In this document: positions 8,361 through 16,607 of the stretch, piece by piece
How the letters are laid out: every line of letters begins with the position of its first letter
Position numbering within the stretch: position 1 is the first letter of the stretch
Origin: Kineococcus endophyticus
GTDB taxonomy: Bacteria > Actinomycetota > Actinomycetes > Actinomycetales > Kineococcaceae
DNA: 64,000 nucleotides
Reading direction: 5' to 3'
NCBI RefSeq assembly: GCF_040796495.1
Contig: NZ_JBFNQN010000008.1
Location: forward strand, 186,001 to 250,000
Notes under the pieces: model-generated
Database searches by the model: none
The model's input: the letters and a program-made list of their open reading frames with translations, nothing else
What the model was told of the DNA's origin: nothing
Made by a program: the position numbers and the translations under genes

Positions 8361-8878
8361 CCGACTCCCCCACCGACCAGTCCGCGGACCTCAGCACCGC
8401 CCGCTCGGTCGTCCTCGTCCGCGAGCACCCCGTCCCACCCGAGCGAGTCGTCGCCGCCTGGACGGACCCCGACCAGCTGGCGTGGTTCTCGGGACTGCCT
8501 GCGGCGCAGTCCGATCCACACGTCGACCTGCGGGTCGGCGGGTTCTGGTCGGTCCTCCTGCAGGAGGGGCCCGGCGGTCGCACGTACCGGACCGGTGGCC
8601 TCTACACCCTCGTCGACCCGCCGCACCGGCTCGAGTTCCACTGGGGCGCCCCCGGAGGGTGGCCCGACCTCGACCCGGCGGCGCCGGGGACGGTGCCCAC
8701 GGTGCGGCTGCGGTTCTCAGCCGTGCCCGCGGGGACGAGGATGACGGCCACCCTCGAGCTCGGGCCCGACCTCGACGAGGCGCAGGTCGCGCACTGGTTC
8801 GGCCTGGGCATCCGCGAGGGCTGGACCACGACCGTCGACCGGATCGAGGACCACCTCCGGGGTGCGGCGGTGCAGTGA
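8357..8878 (+). CDS. SRPBCC (AHSA1-like) domain protein
   Basis: 173-residue hydrophobic-ligand-fold protein. It opens with the typical VVLVREHPVPPERVVAAWTD strand-helix and later DLRVGGFWSV and FHWGAPGGWPD, ending in the long C-terminal helix (GIREGWTTTVDRIEDHL). It starts inside the last codons of the arsR gene (GTG 8357), so the two are co-translated. It probably binds the small molecule sensed by the pair. Its 3' end overlaps a convergent gene by 162 bp, and third codon positions there fit this gene as the constrained frame. Confidence 0.88.
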   Translation: MTDSPTDQSADLSTARSVVLVREHPVPPERVVAAWTDPDQLAWFSGLPAAQSDPHVDLRVGGFWSVLLQEGPGGRTYRTGGLYTLVDPPHRLEFHWGAPGGWPDLDPAAPGTVPTVRLRFSAVPAGTRMTATLELGPDLDEAQVAHWFGLGIREGWTTTVDRIEDHLRGAAVQ

Positions 8879-9607
8879 CCGGACGTCGCGCCCGAAGGAG
8901 AACACCAGGGCGGCGAGGGCGGCCGCCAGGAGCGCTCCACCGGCGCGTGGCGGGACGGGCGGGAGCAGCGCGGTGAGGAGGGCCACGGCCTGCGCCACGG
9001 CCACGACCTTGCGCGAGTACCGCGGGGCGGGTGTGCGGCGCAGGGGCGCCCAGCACCAGCCCGCGGCGAGGTAGGCGTAGCGCAGGAGGCCGATGACCAG
9101 CACCCACGGGCCGTGGGTGAGCGCCGCGACGGCGGAGAGCACGAGCAGGAGCGCGGCGTCGACCTCCATGTCGAGGCGGGCCCCGGCCGCGGTGGCCGTC
9201 CCCGTCCGCCGGGCCACGTGCCCGTCGACGCCGTCGAGGACGAGCGCCGGGACCGCCAGGGCGACCAGGAGCCAGGGCCGGGGCCCGAGCACCCCGCTGA
9301 GGGCCAGCACGGCGACGGTCGCGCAGCCGCCCACGAGGACCGTGCGGGCCAGGGTGACGCGGTCGGCCGGGCCGCACCAGCGGTCGCGGCGGCGGGCCAC
9401 GGCCAGCGCGGCGCCCGCCACGAGCGCCACCCCGACCGCCACGGCCGTCCCGTGCTCCAGCGCCACGCCGAAGGACCCCGTGACCGCCGGACCCGCCACG
9501 AGGGTCGTGCACAGGAGGGCCGACAGGACCAGCGTCGCCGAGGCGTCGCGGAGCCCCGTCCCGGGCCCGGTGTGCGGGCCGCCGACCGCGGCTGGTCCAG
9601 TGCGCAT
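8717..9607 (-). CDS. CDP-alcohol phosphatidyltransferase family membrane protein
   Basis: Predicted integral membrane enzyme that transfers a phosphatidyl group from CDP-diacylglycerol to an alcohol. The signature DG-x2-DG-x2-AR...G-x3-D-x3-D is complete (DGVDGHVARR ... GARLDMEVD), within several hydrophobic helices. The ATG at 9607 is chosen over GTG 9616 because the TACCGT -10 (9617-9622) abuts the GTG. The last 54 codons run antisense into the SRPBCC gene and resemble no family sequence, so the native stop may have been lost. The alcohol substrate is unknown. Confidence 0.85.
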   Translation of the reverse strand: MRTGPAAVGGPHTGPGTGLRDASATLVLSALLCTTLVAGPAVTGSFGVALEHGTAVAVGVALVAGAALAVARRRDRWCGPADRVTLARTVLVGGCATVAVLALSGVLGPRPWLLVALAVPALVLDGVDGHVARRTGTATAAGARLDMEVDAALLLVLSAVAALTHGPWVLVIGLLRYAYLAAGWCWAPLRRTPAPRYSRKVVAVAQAVALLTALLPPVPPRAGGALLAAALAALVFSFGRDVRSLHRRTPEVVLDPVDGRGPALADAQAEPVRDLRLVEVGPELEGGRHPRPRGHG

Positions 9608-9664
9608 GGTGGGCACACGGTACGTCGGGCCCCCCGGTTCAGCGACCGGGTCGGACCGGCCGGT

Positions 9665-10615
9665 TCAGAGGGTCCGCAACCGCCTCAGCAGGTCACCGGC
9701 GAAGTCGCCCGGGACCTCCAGCAGCACGCGCGTACCGCCGGGGTAGCTGTGCGGGAAACCCTGGTAGAGGTCGCGCAGGTCCGCGATCGTCTGCCCCCGG
9801 CCCGGACCGTCGGTGTGGTCGACGACGACTGGGACCCGCGGGGCCGACGTCGCCGTCACGTCACCCGTCGCGACGGCGGCCGCGAGCGGGTCGTGCAGGA
9901 CCGCGCACGGGCGGCCGAACCGCTGGGCGTAGAACGCGAAGTAGAACTCGAGCATCTGCGCGATCGCCACGGCGCCGGGCGTGCCGACGGCCAGCAGCTC
10001 CTGCCGGTGCGACTCCTCGAACACGTGCCGCATCGTCACGTCGAGCCCGACCATCGTGAGGTCGAAACCGGCGGTGAACACGCGGTGCGCCGCGAGCGGG
10101 TCGTTCGCGACGTTCGCCTCGGCCAGGGCCGAGACGTTCCCCGGCGCCATCGCGGCGCCCCCCATGACGGTCACGTGCCCGAGGAGTTCCGGCAGCCGCG
10201 GTTCCAGGTCGAGGGCCAGGGACAGGTTGGTGAACGGACCGATGGCCAGGAGGTGGAGCCGCCCCGGGTGGGCGCGCGCGGCCTCGACGATCGCCTCGGC
10301 ACCGCTGCGGCCGGTCGGTCCGCCCGCGGCGCGGGGCAGGTCCACGTCGCCGATCCCGTTGCCGCCGTGCACCTCCGGCGCCCCGCCGGAGTACGGGTGG
10401 TCGAGGAAGTCGTGGGCGCCGACGCTGACGGGGACGTCGGGGCGGCCCAGGAGGGCCAGCAGGTCCAGGGTGTTGCGCGCTCCCCCGGCCGCGTCGAGGT
10501 TGCCGCTGACGGTCGAGACCCCCACGAGGTCGACACCGGGCGAGGCCACGAGCCAGCCGATCGCCATGGCGTCGTCGATGCCGGTGTCGCAGTCGAGGAA
10601 GAAGGGGGTGCTCAC
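9665..10615 (-). CDS. Inosine/uridine-preferring nucleoside hydrolase
   Basis: Cleaves the N-glycosidic bond of ribonucleosides for purine or pyrimidine salvage. The N-terminal calcium and ribose site DCDTGIDDA (Asp8, Asp10, Asp14, Asp15) is the family hallmark; later motifs include IGPFTNLSLAL and VMGGA. The length of 316 residues is typical. The GTG start at 10615 follows a TAGACT -10 (10622-10627, minus) by 6 nt, so the message is probably leaderless. The nitroreductase lies 9 nt upstream on the same strand, but this promoter argues for independent expression. Confidence 0.92.
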   Translation of the reverse strand: MSTPFFLDCDTGIDDAMAIGWLVASPGVDLVGVSTVSGNLDAAGGARNTLDLLALLGRPDVPVSVGAHDFLDHPYSGGAPEVHGGNGIGDVDLPRAAGGPTGRSGAEAIVEAARAHPGRLHLLAIGPFTNLSLALDLEPRLPELLGHVTVMGGAAMAPGNVSALAEANVANDPLAAHRVFTAGFDLTMVGLDVTMRHVFEESHRQELLAVGTPGAVAIAQMLEFYFAFYAQRFGRPCAVLHDPLAAAVATGDVTATSAPRVPVVVDHTDGPGRGQTIADLRDLYQGFPHSYPGGTRVLLEVPGDFAGDLLRRLRTL

Positions 10616-10624
10616 CGCGGCAGT

Positions 10625-11440
10625 CTAGAGCGGGCCGCCGGGCGGCGGCGGACCGTCCCACCCCGTCTGGGGCTGCCCGCACGTCTCGCGGAACACGTAC
10701 CGCGACACCGGCAGGCGTTCCGAACTCGTCCAGTCGATGACCGGTCGCTGCGCCGTGGGCGGCACGTGGCCGATCCGGTAGACGGCCATGAGCTCGAGGT
10801 CGTCGGGCACGGCGAGGAGTTCGACGATGCGTTCCCACGCCCCGGGGACCTCCATGGGGAAGCTGATGAACTGCAGCCCCAGGCCGAGTTCGGTCGTCGT
10901 CAGCCAGACGTTCTCCATCGCGGCGCCCATCGAGAACAGCGAGTAGAACGCCGACAGTTCCCCCGGCCGGTACTCGGCGCGGTCGAGCATGACGCCCATC
11001 AGCAGCGGGGAACCGGCCACGAGTTCGCGGTTCTGCTCCCCCAGGCGCCGCGGGACGCGCAGGACGTTCATGGCCCACTGCCCCCGCCGGGTGAACACGC
11101 TGCGGGTGAACGGGCGCAGCGGCGCGGGCATCCTGTCGAACAGCATGCCGGTGCGGCGTTCGCGCATCTCCTGCGCACTGAAGCGGAAGTACCGCTTGTA
11201 CCGCTCGAAGAACGTGCCGTTGCCCATGGCCGTCGTCATCGAGGCCCCGCTGATGCGGGCCACCTCCTCGATGGTGGCCCGGGACTCGACCAAGACGAAC
11301 CGCCAGGGCTGGCTGTTGAGCTGCGACGGTGCGCGGGAGGCGGCCTCGACGAGGCGGCGCTGGTCCTGCGCGCTGACCGGGTCCGGCAGGAACGCGCCGT
11401 TGGTGGTCCGCCGGGCGGCGATGGCGTCGCGCAGTTCCAT
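10625..11440 (-). CDS. Nitroreductase-family FMN oxidoreductase
   Basis: Flavin-dependent NAD(P)H oxidoreductase of the nitroreductase fold. It begins with [12 protein letters not shown], the family phosphate-binding opening, followed by [16 protein letters not shown], and has [20 protein letters not shown] in the second half, where the flavin site completes. At 271 residues it is somewhat long, with an extra region around residues 70-130 (YKRYFRF..). Its ATG at 11440 overlaps the stop of the preceding small membrane gene (TGATG), so the two are coupled. The substrate is unknown. Confidence 0.88.
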   Translation of the reverse strand: MELRDAIAARRTTNGAFLPDPVSAQDQRRLVEAASRAPSQLNSQPWRFVLVESRATIEEVARISGASMTTAMGNGTFFERYKRYFRFSAQEMRERRTGMLFDRMPAPLRPFTRSVFTRRGQWAMNVLRVPRRLGEQNRELVAGSPLLMGVMLDRAEYRPGELSAFYSLFSMGAAMENVWLTTTELGLGLQFISFPMEVPGAWERIVELLAVPDDLELMAVYRIGHVPPTAQRPVIDWTSSERLPVSRYVFRETCGQPQTGWDGPPPPGGPL

Positions 11441-11763
11441 CAGGCGCCCCGCAGGGCGGCGGCGTACGCCGGTGCCGCGGTCAGGGCGATCGCGGGGTGC
11501 CAGCGGGAGCGGGCGGAGACCGCGGGGATGGCCAGCAGCGGGGCCGCGACCGGGAGCAGGCGCCAGAACGCGCCGGAGCGGCGGCGGGCGAGGTCGGTGC
11601 CGGCGGCCGCCGTGAGGGCGGCCGTGGTGACGAAGACGGCGTGGTGCACCCAGCGGGCCCCGGAGGTGTCCACGACGCGGGCGGCGACGGCCGCGCCGAG
11701 CGCGCAGTTGGCCGCGTAGGCCGTCGCCGCGGCCACCAGCAGCGGGGGGCGGGAGGTGCGCAC
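11440..11763 (-). CDS. Small integral membrane protein, function unknown
   Basis: 107 residues with about three hydrophobic stretches ([50 protein letters not shown]) and a positively charged loop (DLARRRS) that predicts orientation. No family was recognised. The GTG start at 11763 is the first in frame. The stop overlaps the start of the nitroreductase gene by one base, which is the best evidence that it is real. Confidence 0.7.
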   Translation of the reverse strand: MRTSRPPLLVAAATAYAANCALGAAVAARVVDTSGARWVHHAVFVTTAALTAAAGTDLARRRSGAFWRLLPVAAPLLAIPAVSARSRWHPAIALTAAPAYAAALRGA

Positions 11764-11879
11764 GGGGGCCAGTGGACCACGGCGTCGGTCGCGATCCGGT
11801 GGCGGGGACGACGAGGCGCCCGCCCCCGCGGGTGCGGGGACGGGCGCCGGGTCCGGGAGCGGGTCCGAGTGGTGGCGGG

Positions 11880-12893
11880 TCAGTGCTTGGTGGGGGTGTC
11901 CTCCACCGCGCGCTGCGGTTCGTCACCGTCCACCTCGTCGGACCCGGAGTCCGGGGCCGGCCGCTTGAGGCTGAGGACGATCGCCAGGGTGAGGGAGACG
12001 ACGATGACGCCGAGGCTCACGTAGGTCGGGATGTGCGGGATCGAGGGGCTGATGACCTCGTGCCCGGCCTGGAAGAACAGCTTCACGCCGATGAAGGCGA
12101 GGATGAAGGCCAGCGCCTTGCTCAGCAGGTGGAAGCGCTCGAGCAGGCCCGAGAGCATGAAGTACAGGGCGCGCAGACCCAGGATCGCGAAGGCGTTGGA
12201 CGAGTAGACGATGAACGCCTCGTCCGAGACCGCGAGGACGGCGGGGACACTGTCGACGGCGAAGATCAGGTCGGCGGCCTCGATGGCGGCGACCACCGCG
12301 AGCAGCGGGGTGCCGTAGCGCTTGCCGGCCTCCTTGATGAAGAACTTCGTGCCGTGGTACTCGTCCTTCAGCGGGATGACCTTCTTGAGCATGCGGACGC
12401 CGATGTTGGTGCTCGGGTCCATGTCGGTGTCGTCGTCCTTCAGCATCTTCCAGGCCGACCACAGCAGGATCGCGCCGAAGACGAAGAGGATGGCGGTGAA
12501 CCGCTCGACGACGGCCACGCCGACGCCGAGGAAGATGCCGCGGAAGAGCAGGGCGCCGAGGACACCGAGGAACAGCACGCGGTGCTGGTACTCACGGGGC
12601 ACCTTGAAGTACCCGAAGATCAGCGCGAAGACGAAGAGGTTGTCGACGGACAGGCTCTTCTCGAGCAACCAGGCCGTCGTGTACGCCGTCCCGGCCTCGG
12701 CCCCGTAGGCCCAGAAGATGATGCCGCCGAAGACCAGCGCCATCGCGACCCAGACACCGCTCCAGATGGCGGCTTCCTTGAACTGGATGACGTGGGCCCC
12801 GCGGTGACCGAGCAGGTCGATCGCCAGCATGACGACGATGACGACGCCGAGCGCCACCCAGGCCCAGAGGGGGACGTTGAGGTCCAGACCCAT
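11880..12893 (-). CDS. TerC family membrane protein
   Basis: Polytopic membrane protein of the TerC/Alx family, linked in other bacteria to tellurite resistance or manganese efflux. The 337-residue sequence has about nine hydrophobic helices and the conserved acidic membrane motifs [14 protein letters not shown] and [20 protein letters not shown], the latter the likely metal site. The tail is acidic and soluble. It stands alone; the upstream inverted repeat at 13005-13021 may regulate it. No manganese riboswitch was seen. Confidence 0.93.
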   Translation of the reverse strand: MGLDLNVPLWAWVALGVVIVVMLAIDLLGHRGAHVIQFKEAAIWSGVWVAMALVFGGIIFWAYGAEAGTAYTTAWLLEKSLSVDNLFVFALIFGYFKVPREYQHRVLFLGVLGALLFRGIFLGVGVAVVERFTAILFVFGAILLWSAWKMLKDDDTDMDPSTNIGVRMLKKVIPLKDEYHGTKFFIKEAGKRYGTPLLAVVAAIEAADLIFAVDSVPAVLAVSDEAFIVYSSNAFAILGLRALYFMLSGLLERFHLLSKALAFILAFIGVKLFFQAGHEVISPSIPHIPTYVSLGVIVVSLTLAIVLSLKRPAPDSGSDEVDGDEPQRAVEDTPTKH

Positions 12894-13004
12894 CGTGTGC
12901 TCCCGGAGGTGGAGGTTGCGGGCGGCGGTCGCCGCCCTCCTCCATGGTGGCTGCCGGGTCCTGGCAGTGTCCTGTCGAGAACGCGACGAGTTCGGCGCCG
13001 TTGC

Positions 13005-13021
13005 TTGCCGGGATCCGGCAA
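13005..13021. promoter_or_regulatory. Inverted repeat between the PucR-type regulator and terC
   Basis: Perfect TTGCCGG-GAT-CCGGCAA. It lies 20 nt downstream of the regulator stop and 112 nt upstream of terC, both on the minus strand. It could be an operator for terC or part of a terminator; the sequence does not decide. Confidence 0.4.
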
Positions 13022-13040
13022 TCCTGGCCTCCGGGGGCGC

Positions 13041-14231
13041 TCAGGACGCCTGGCCGGGCCACCCCAGGGCCCGCGCGGCGAGCACGGCGGCCTGCACCCC
13101 GAAGCGCTGGGCGGGGCGGGTGGGGTCGGTGCCGGTGAGGTCGCGCACCCGGGCCAGGCGGTACGTGACGGCCCGGACCGACAGGTGCAGGCGCCGCGCC
13201 GCCTCGGTCGCGTTGCCCCCGGCGGCGAGGTAGGCCTCGAGCGTCTCCAGGAACGGCTCGATCCCTCCGCGGACACCGCGCAGCCCGCCGAGGGTCGACT
13301 CGACGAGGTCGGTGGCGACGTCGCGGTCGCGCAGCAGGACCTCGTAGACGAGCAGGTCGGAGGCGTCGGCCACGGGATCGGTGACGCCCACGCGGTCACC
13401 GAGCTCGAGGGCGCGGCGCGCCTGCTCGTAGGACCCCACCACGCCCCCGGCCCCCGGACCCGGCCGTCCGACGCCGGCGCGCCAGCCCGTGCGCTGCGGA
13501 CTGCCGAGGACGTCGCGCAACCGGTCGAGGACCTCGGCCACGGCGGCGCGGTCGGGGGCGGCGAAGACGAGCACCAGGGCTCCGTCCTTGGTCGCGACCA
13601 GCGCGTCGGCGTCGGCCTGCGCTCCCTGCAGCCGGCGTTCGATCGCCGCGACCTTGGGGGTGCCGTCGGTGAAGGGGGCGTCGGCGCGCACGACGCAGAC
13701 GGCGTGGGGGCCGGTGAGGTCCAGGCCGTAGCGGGGTGCGCGGCGCAGCAGGCCCGGCAGGTCGGAGGTGCCGGCGAGCAGGTCGTCGACGAACTCGCGG
13801 CGACGGGACTCCTCGCGGCGAACGAGCTGCCGGCGGGCGATCTGGTACCCCTCGGTGAGGGCCGCGACGGCGTCGTCGGTGGCGCGCAGGACGACCTCGC
13901 CGGCCGTCACCACGCCCTCGGGGTCGGCGGCGGCGTCCTGGACGGGGGGCAGGGAGCGCCACAACCGCCAGGCCGCGGACAGGTAGAGGTCCAGCAGGGC
14001 GCGCAGCGCGACCCCCGAGGCGGCGGCCTCCTCGCCCACCGCCCGGTAGCGGGCCGTGCGGGCCGTCGACAGCCGGCGTCCGGAGACGACCGCCCGCCAG
14101 ACGGCGTCGAGGAAGTCGCCGAGCAGGGCCGGGTCGATGCCGCCGGCGTCGCGTGCGGCATCCTGCGCGACGACCTGCAGGACGGCCTCGAGCCGCGTGG
14201 CGTCGGGCTGTGCGGGGCGTGGTTCGGGCAC
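13041..14231 (-). CDS. PucR/CdaR-type helix-turn-helix regulator
   Basis: 396-residue regulator with a C-terminal PucR helix-turn-helix at about residues 335-390 (LEAYLAAGGNATEAARRLHLSVRAVTYRLARV) and a GGDEF-like degenerate middle domain (YGLDLTGPHAVCVVRAD, WRAGVGRPGPG). The N-terminal helical region resembles the RsbRD-type domain often found in these proteins. The GTG at 14231 is preferred because a CATCAT -10-like hexamer (14238-14243, minus) ends 6 nt before it, matching the window-wide leaderless pattern. The target is unknown; the divergent carboxypeptidase gene is a candidate. Confidence 0.85.
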   Translation of the reverse strand: MPEPRPAQPDATRLEAVLQVVAQDAARDAGGIDPALLGDFLDAVWRAVVSGRRLSTARTARYRAVGEEAAASGVALRALLDLYLSAAWRLWRSLPPVQDAAADPEGVVTAGEVVLRATDDAVAALTEGYQIARRQLVRREESRRREFVDDLLAGTSDLPGLLRRAPRYGLDLTGPHAVCVVRADAPFTDGTPKVAAIERRLQGAQADADALVATKDGALVLVFAAPDRAAVAEVLDRLRDVLGSPQRTGWRAGVGRPGPGAGGVVGSYEQARRALELGDRVGVTDPVADASDLLVYEVLLRDRDVATDLVESTLGGLRGVRGGIEPFLETLEAYLAAGGNATEAARRLHLSVRAVTYRLARVRDLTGTDPTRPAQRFGVQAAVLAARALGWPGQAS

Positions 14232-14297
14232 CGCCGGATGATGCCAGGAGGCCCCGGAACGCGAGACGGAACGTGACGGGCGGTGGACCGTGCGATA

Positions 14298-14313
14298 CGT
14301 GATGCTGGTCACA
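14298..14313. promoter_or_regulatory. Crp/GlxR-like binding site
   Basis: CGTGA-TGCTGG-TCACA matches the cAMP-receptor-family core GTGA-N6-TCAC. It is centred about 72 bp upstream of the predicted start of the carboxypeptidase transcript (-10 TAGGGT at 14366-14371), a class I activator spacing, and about 75 bp upstream of the divergent regulator. Confidence 0.5.
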
Positions 14314-14365
14314 TCGAGCGTCCACACCTACGTGTCGAGCCTCCCGGTGCCGAGGTTCCGGAGGG

Positions 14366-14371
14366 TAGGGT
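14366..14371 (+). promoter_or_regulatory. -10 element for the carboxypeptidase transcript
   Basis: TAGGGT, identical to the -10 of dop, prcB, mpa and the FKBP gene in this window. No start codon follows at leaderless distance, so the message would have a leader of about 105 nt. Confidence 0.45.
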
Positions 14372-14484
14372 CCGGCGAGGACGTCACCACAGGACCTCCA
14401 CCAGACCCGACCGCACCACGACTTCCGCGTGCCCCACGCGTCACCGACAGCCGATCCGGGCGAAGGCCCCCGACCGCTCTGGAT

Positions 14485-15789
14485 GTGCACGACGTGCTCT
14501 CCCCCACGGCCCGCACCACCGCTCGACCCGCCCGCCTGCGCGCGGCGCTGCTCATCGCGGCGACCGCTGCCGGGGCCCTGACCACCGGCGTCGTGGTCCC
14601 GGCCGCGACGGCCGCCCCCGTCGCCACCCCCGTCGTCGCCCCCGCGGCCGTGCGGGCCGACGAGCCGCCGACGCAGGCCCAGCTCGACGAGGCCCGCCGG
14701 CAGGCGGCCGAGTCCGCCGCCAAGCTCGCCCAGGCGCAGGCCGACCTCGCCGCCGCGCAGGGCCGCCTCGACGCGCTGGCCCAGCAGGCCGGCGAGGCGC
14801 TGGAGACGTACCAGCAGGCCATGGAGGCCAAGTACGCGGCCGAGAACGAGGAGCAGCTGCAGCGCCAGCGCCTCGCCGAGGCCGAGGCCGCACTGGAGCA
14901 GGGCCGCAAGGACCTCGGGCAGTGGGCCTCGCAGACCTACCGCGGCGGCGCGTCCCTGCAGGAGTACTCCGGGTTCGTCACCGTCCTCAAGGGCGGCCCC
15001 ACCGACGACACCGCCAGCGCGATCGCCTCCGCCAAGCGCATCGGCGACGGCCGCACCAACGCCGTCGAGGCCTTCGACCGGGCCCAGCGCGAGCAGGCCG
15101 ACGCGACCACCCGCGCCGCCGACGCGGCCGCCGAGGCCACCCGCCAGGCCGAGATCGCCGTCGCCGCCAAGCAGCAGGCCGACACCCTCGTCGCCCAGCA
15201 GCGCAGCCAGGTCGACGCCCTCACCGTCCTGCAGGCCGCGGCCTCGGGCACCGCGACGTCCGACTCGGCCCGCGCCGCCACCCTCGCCTCCAACCTCGCC
15301 GCCGCCCAGGCGCAGGCCCAGGCCGCCGCGGCCGCCGCCACCGCCGGTGGGTTCGCCGCCGTCGGCGACTGCGAGACGGGCATCAACCTCTCCGGGTTCG
15401 CCAACGGGCTCATCCCCCGCAACGCCCTGTGCCCGCTGGCCAGCTCGCCCAACCACGTGCTGCGCTCGGACGCGGCCAACGCGTTCGCGGCCCTCAACCA
15501 GGCCTACGCCTCCGAGTTCGGGTCCAACATCGCGATCACCGACTCCTACCGCACCCTGGCCGAGCAGATCGAGGTCAAGGCCCGCAAGCCCGGGCTCGCC
15601 GCCAAGCCCGGCACCAGCCGGCACGGCCTGGGCATCGCCGTCGACCTCGGCGGCGGCATCCAGAACGCCACCTCCGCCCAGCACCTGTGGATGGACCGCA
15701 ACGCCGCCCTCTACGGCTGGATCAACCCGGCCTGGGCCCAGAACCGCGGCGGGCAGTTCGAGCCGTGGCACTGGGAGTTCACGGGCTGA
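14485..15789 (+). CDS. Secreted VanY-type D-alanyl-D-alanine carboxypeptidase with coiled coil
   Basis: Predicted zinc peptidase that trims peptidoglycan stem peptides outside the cell. After a signal peptide (hydrophobic ALLIAATAAGALTTGVVV, then Ala-rich cleavage sites) there is a long Ala/Gln/Glu-rich coiled coil (about 65-290), as in actinobacterial cell-wall hydrolases. The C-terminal VanY domain has SRHGLGIAVD (His380, Asp387) and PWHWEF (His429). The start is uncertain: GTG 14485 and 14494 are both in frame and neither has a clear ribosome site. The stop overlaps the ATG of the phosphodiesterase gene (TGATG). Confidence 0.88.
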   Translation: MHDVLSPTARTTARPARLRAALLIAATAAGALTTGVVVPAATAAPVATPVVAPAAVRADEPPTQAQLDEARRQAAESAAKLAQAQADLAAAQGRLDALAQQAGEALETYQQAMEAKYAAENEEQLQRQRLAEAEAALEQGRKDLGQWASQTYRGGASLQEYSGFVTVLKGGPTDDTASAIASAKRIGDGRTNAVEAFDRAQREQADATTRAADAAAEATRQAEIAVAAKQQADTLVAQQRSQVDALTVLQAAASGTATSDSARAATLASNLAAAQAQAQAAAAAATAGGFAAVGDCETGINLSGFANGLIPRNALCPLASSPNHVLRSDAANAFAALNQAYASEFGSNIAITDSYRTLAEQIEVKARKPGLAAKPGTSRHGLGIAVDLGGGIQNATSAQHLWMDRNAALYGWINPAWAQNRGGQFEPWHWEFTG

Positions 15790-16589
15790 TGGTCCCCCGG
15801 CCGCCGGCCCGGCACGCCTTCTGCGCCTGGGACGGCCCGATCGCGATGGCCCACCGGGGCTTCTCCGCGGACGGGCCGGCGCGGGGGCTGGAGAACACGC
15901 TCCCCGCCTTCGCAGCCGCCGTCGACCTCGGCTTCACCTACCTCGAGACCGACGTGCGGGCCACGGCCGACGGCGTCCTCGTCGCCTTCCACGACGAGCA
16001 CCTCGACCGCGTCACCGACGGCCGCGGCGACCTGTCCGACCTCACCTGGGAGCAGGTCAGCCGCCTGCGCGTCGCCGGACGCGAGGGCGTCCCCCGTCTC
16101 GAGGACGTCCTGGCGGCCTTCCCCGACGCCCGCTTCAACCTCGACGTCAAGACCGAGGCCGCCGTCGCCGGTCTCGGCGACGTGCTGCGCCGCACCCGCG
16201 CCCACGGGCGGGTGCTCGTCACCGCCTTCGCCGAAGGCCGCCGCCGCGCCGCCCTCGCCGCCGCCGGGGGACGGGAGGCCACCTCCGCCAGCTCCCTCGG
16301 CACCGCCCTGGCCCTGGCCGGCAGCGCCCTGCGCCTGCCCGTCCTGACCCGCTGCGCCCTCGGCCGCGTCGACGCCGTCCAGGTGCCCGTCCGGCAGGGC
16401 GGGATCGACGTCGTCTCGGCCCGCTTCGTCGACACCGTCCACCGCGCCGGTGCCCAGGTCCACGTGTGGACCGTCGACGACGCCGCCCAGATCGGCGCCC
16501 TGCTCGACCTCGGCGTGGACGGGATCATCACCGACCGCGCCGACGTCCTCAAGGACGTGCTGGTCGCCCGCGGTGAGTGGCGGGCATGA
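15789..16589 (+). CDS. Glycerophosphodiester phosphodiesterase
   Basis: Hydrolyses glycerophosphodiesters to glycerol 3-phosphate and an alcohol for phospholipid turnover. Family motifs are present: MAHRGFSADGPARGLENTLPAF, then YLETDVRATADGVLVAFHDEHLDRVTDG, which supply the catalytic His pair and metal-binding Glu/Asp, and the barrel end VHVWTVDDAAQ ... DGIITDRAD. At 266 residues with no signal peptide it is the cytoplasmic form. The ATG overlaps the upstream stop by one base, so it is coupled to the carboxypeptidase gene. Confidence 0.92.
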   Translation: MVPRPPARHAFCAWDGPIAMAHRGFSADGPARGLENTLPAFAAAVDLGFTYLETDVRATADGVLVAFHDEHLDRVTDGRGDLSDLTWEQVSRLRVAGREGVPRLEDVLAAFPDARFNLDVKTEAAVAGLGDVLRRTRAHGRVLVTAFAEGRRRAALAAAGGREATSASSLGTALALAGSALRLPVLTRCALGRVDAVQVPVRQGGIDVVSARFVDTVHRAGAQVHVWTVDDAAQIGALLDLGVDGIITDRADVLKDVLVARGEWRA

Positions 16590-16607
16590 TCCTCCGGTGA
16601 GCGCCCG

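Noticed and set aside
12894-13004. Possible yybP-ykoY manganese riboswitch before terC
   Set aside because: The conserved GGGGAGUA-type junction and partner are absent; only generic GC-rich hairpins are seen.
14378-14484. Possible ydaO (cyclic-di-AMP) riboswitch in the carboxypeptidase leader
   Set aside because: Such riboswitches precede cell-wall hydrolases in actinomycetes, but the conserved core segments of the motif are not visible.
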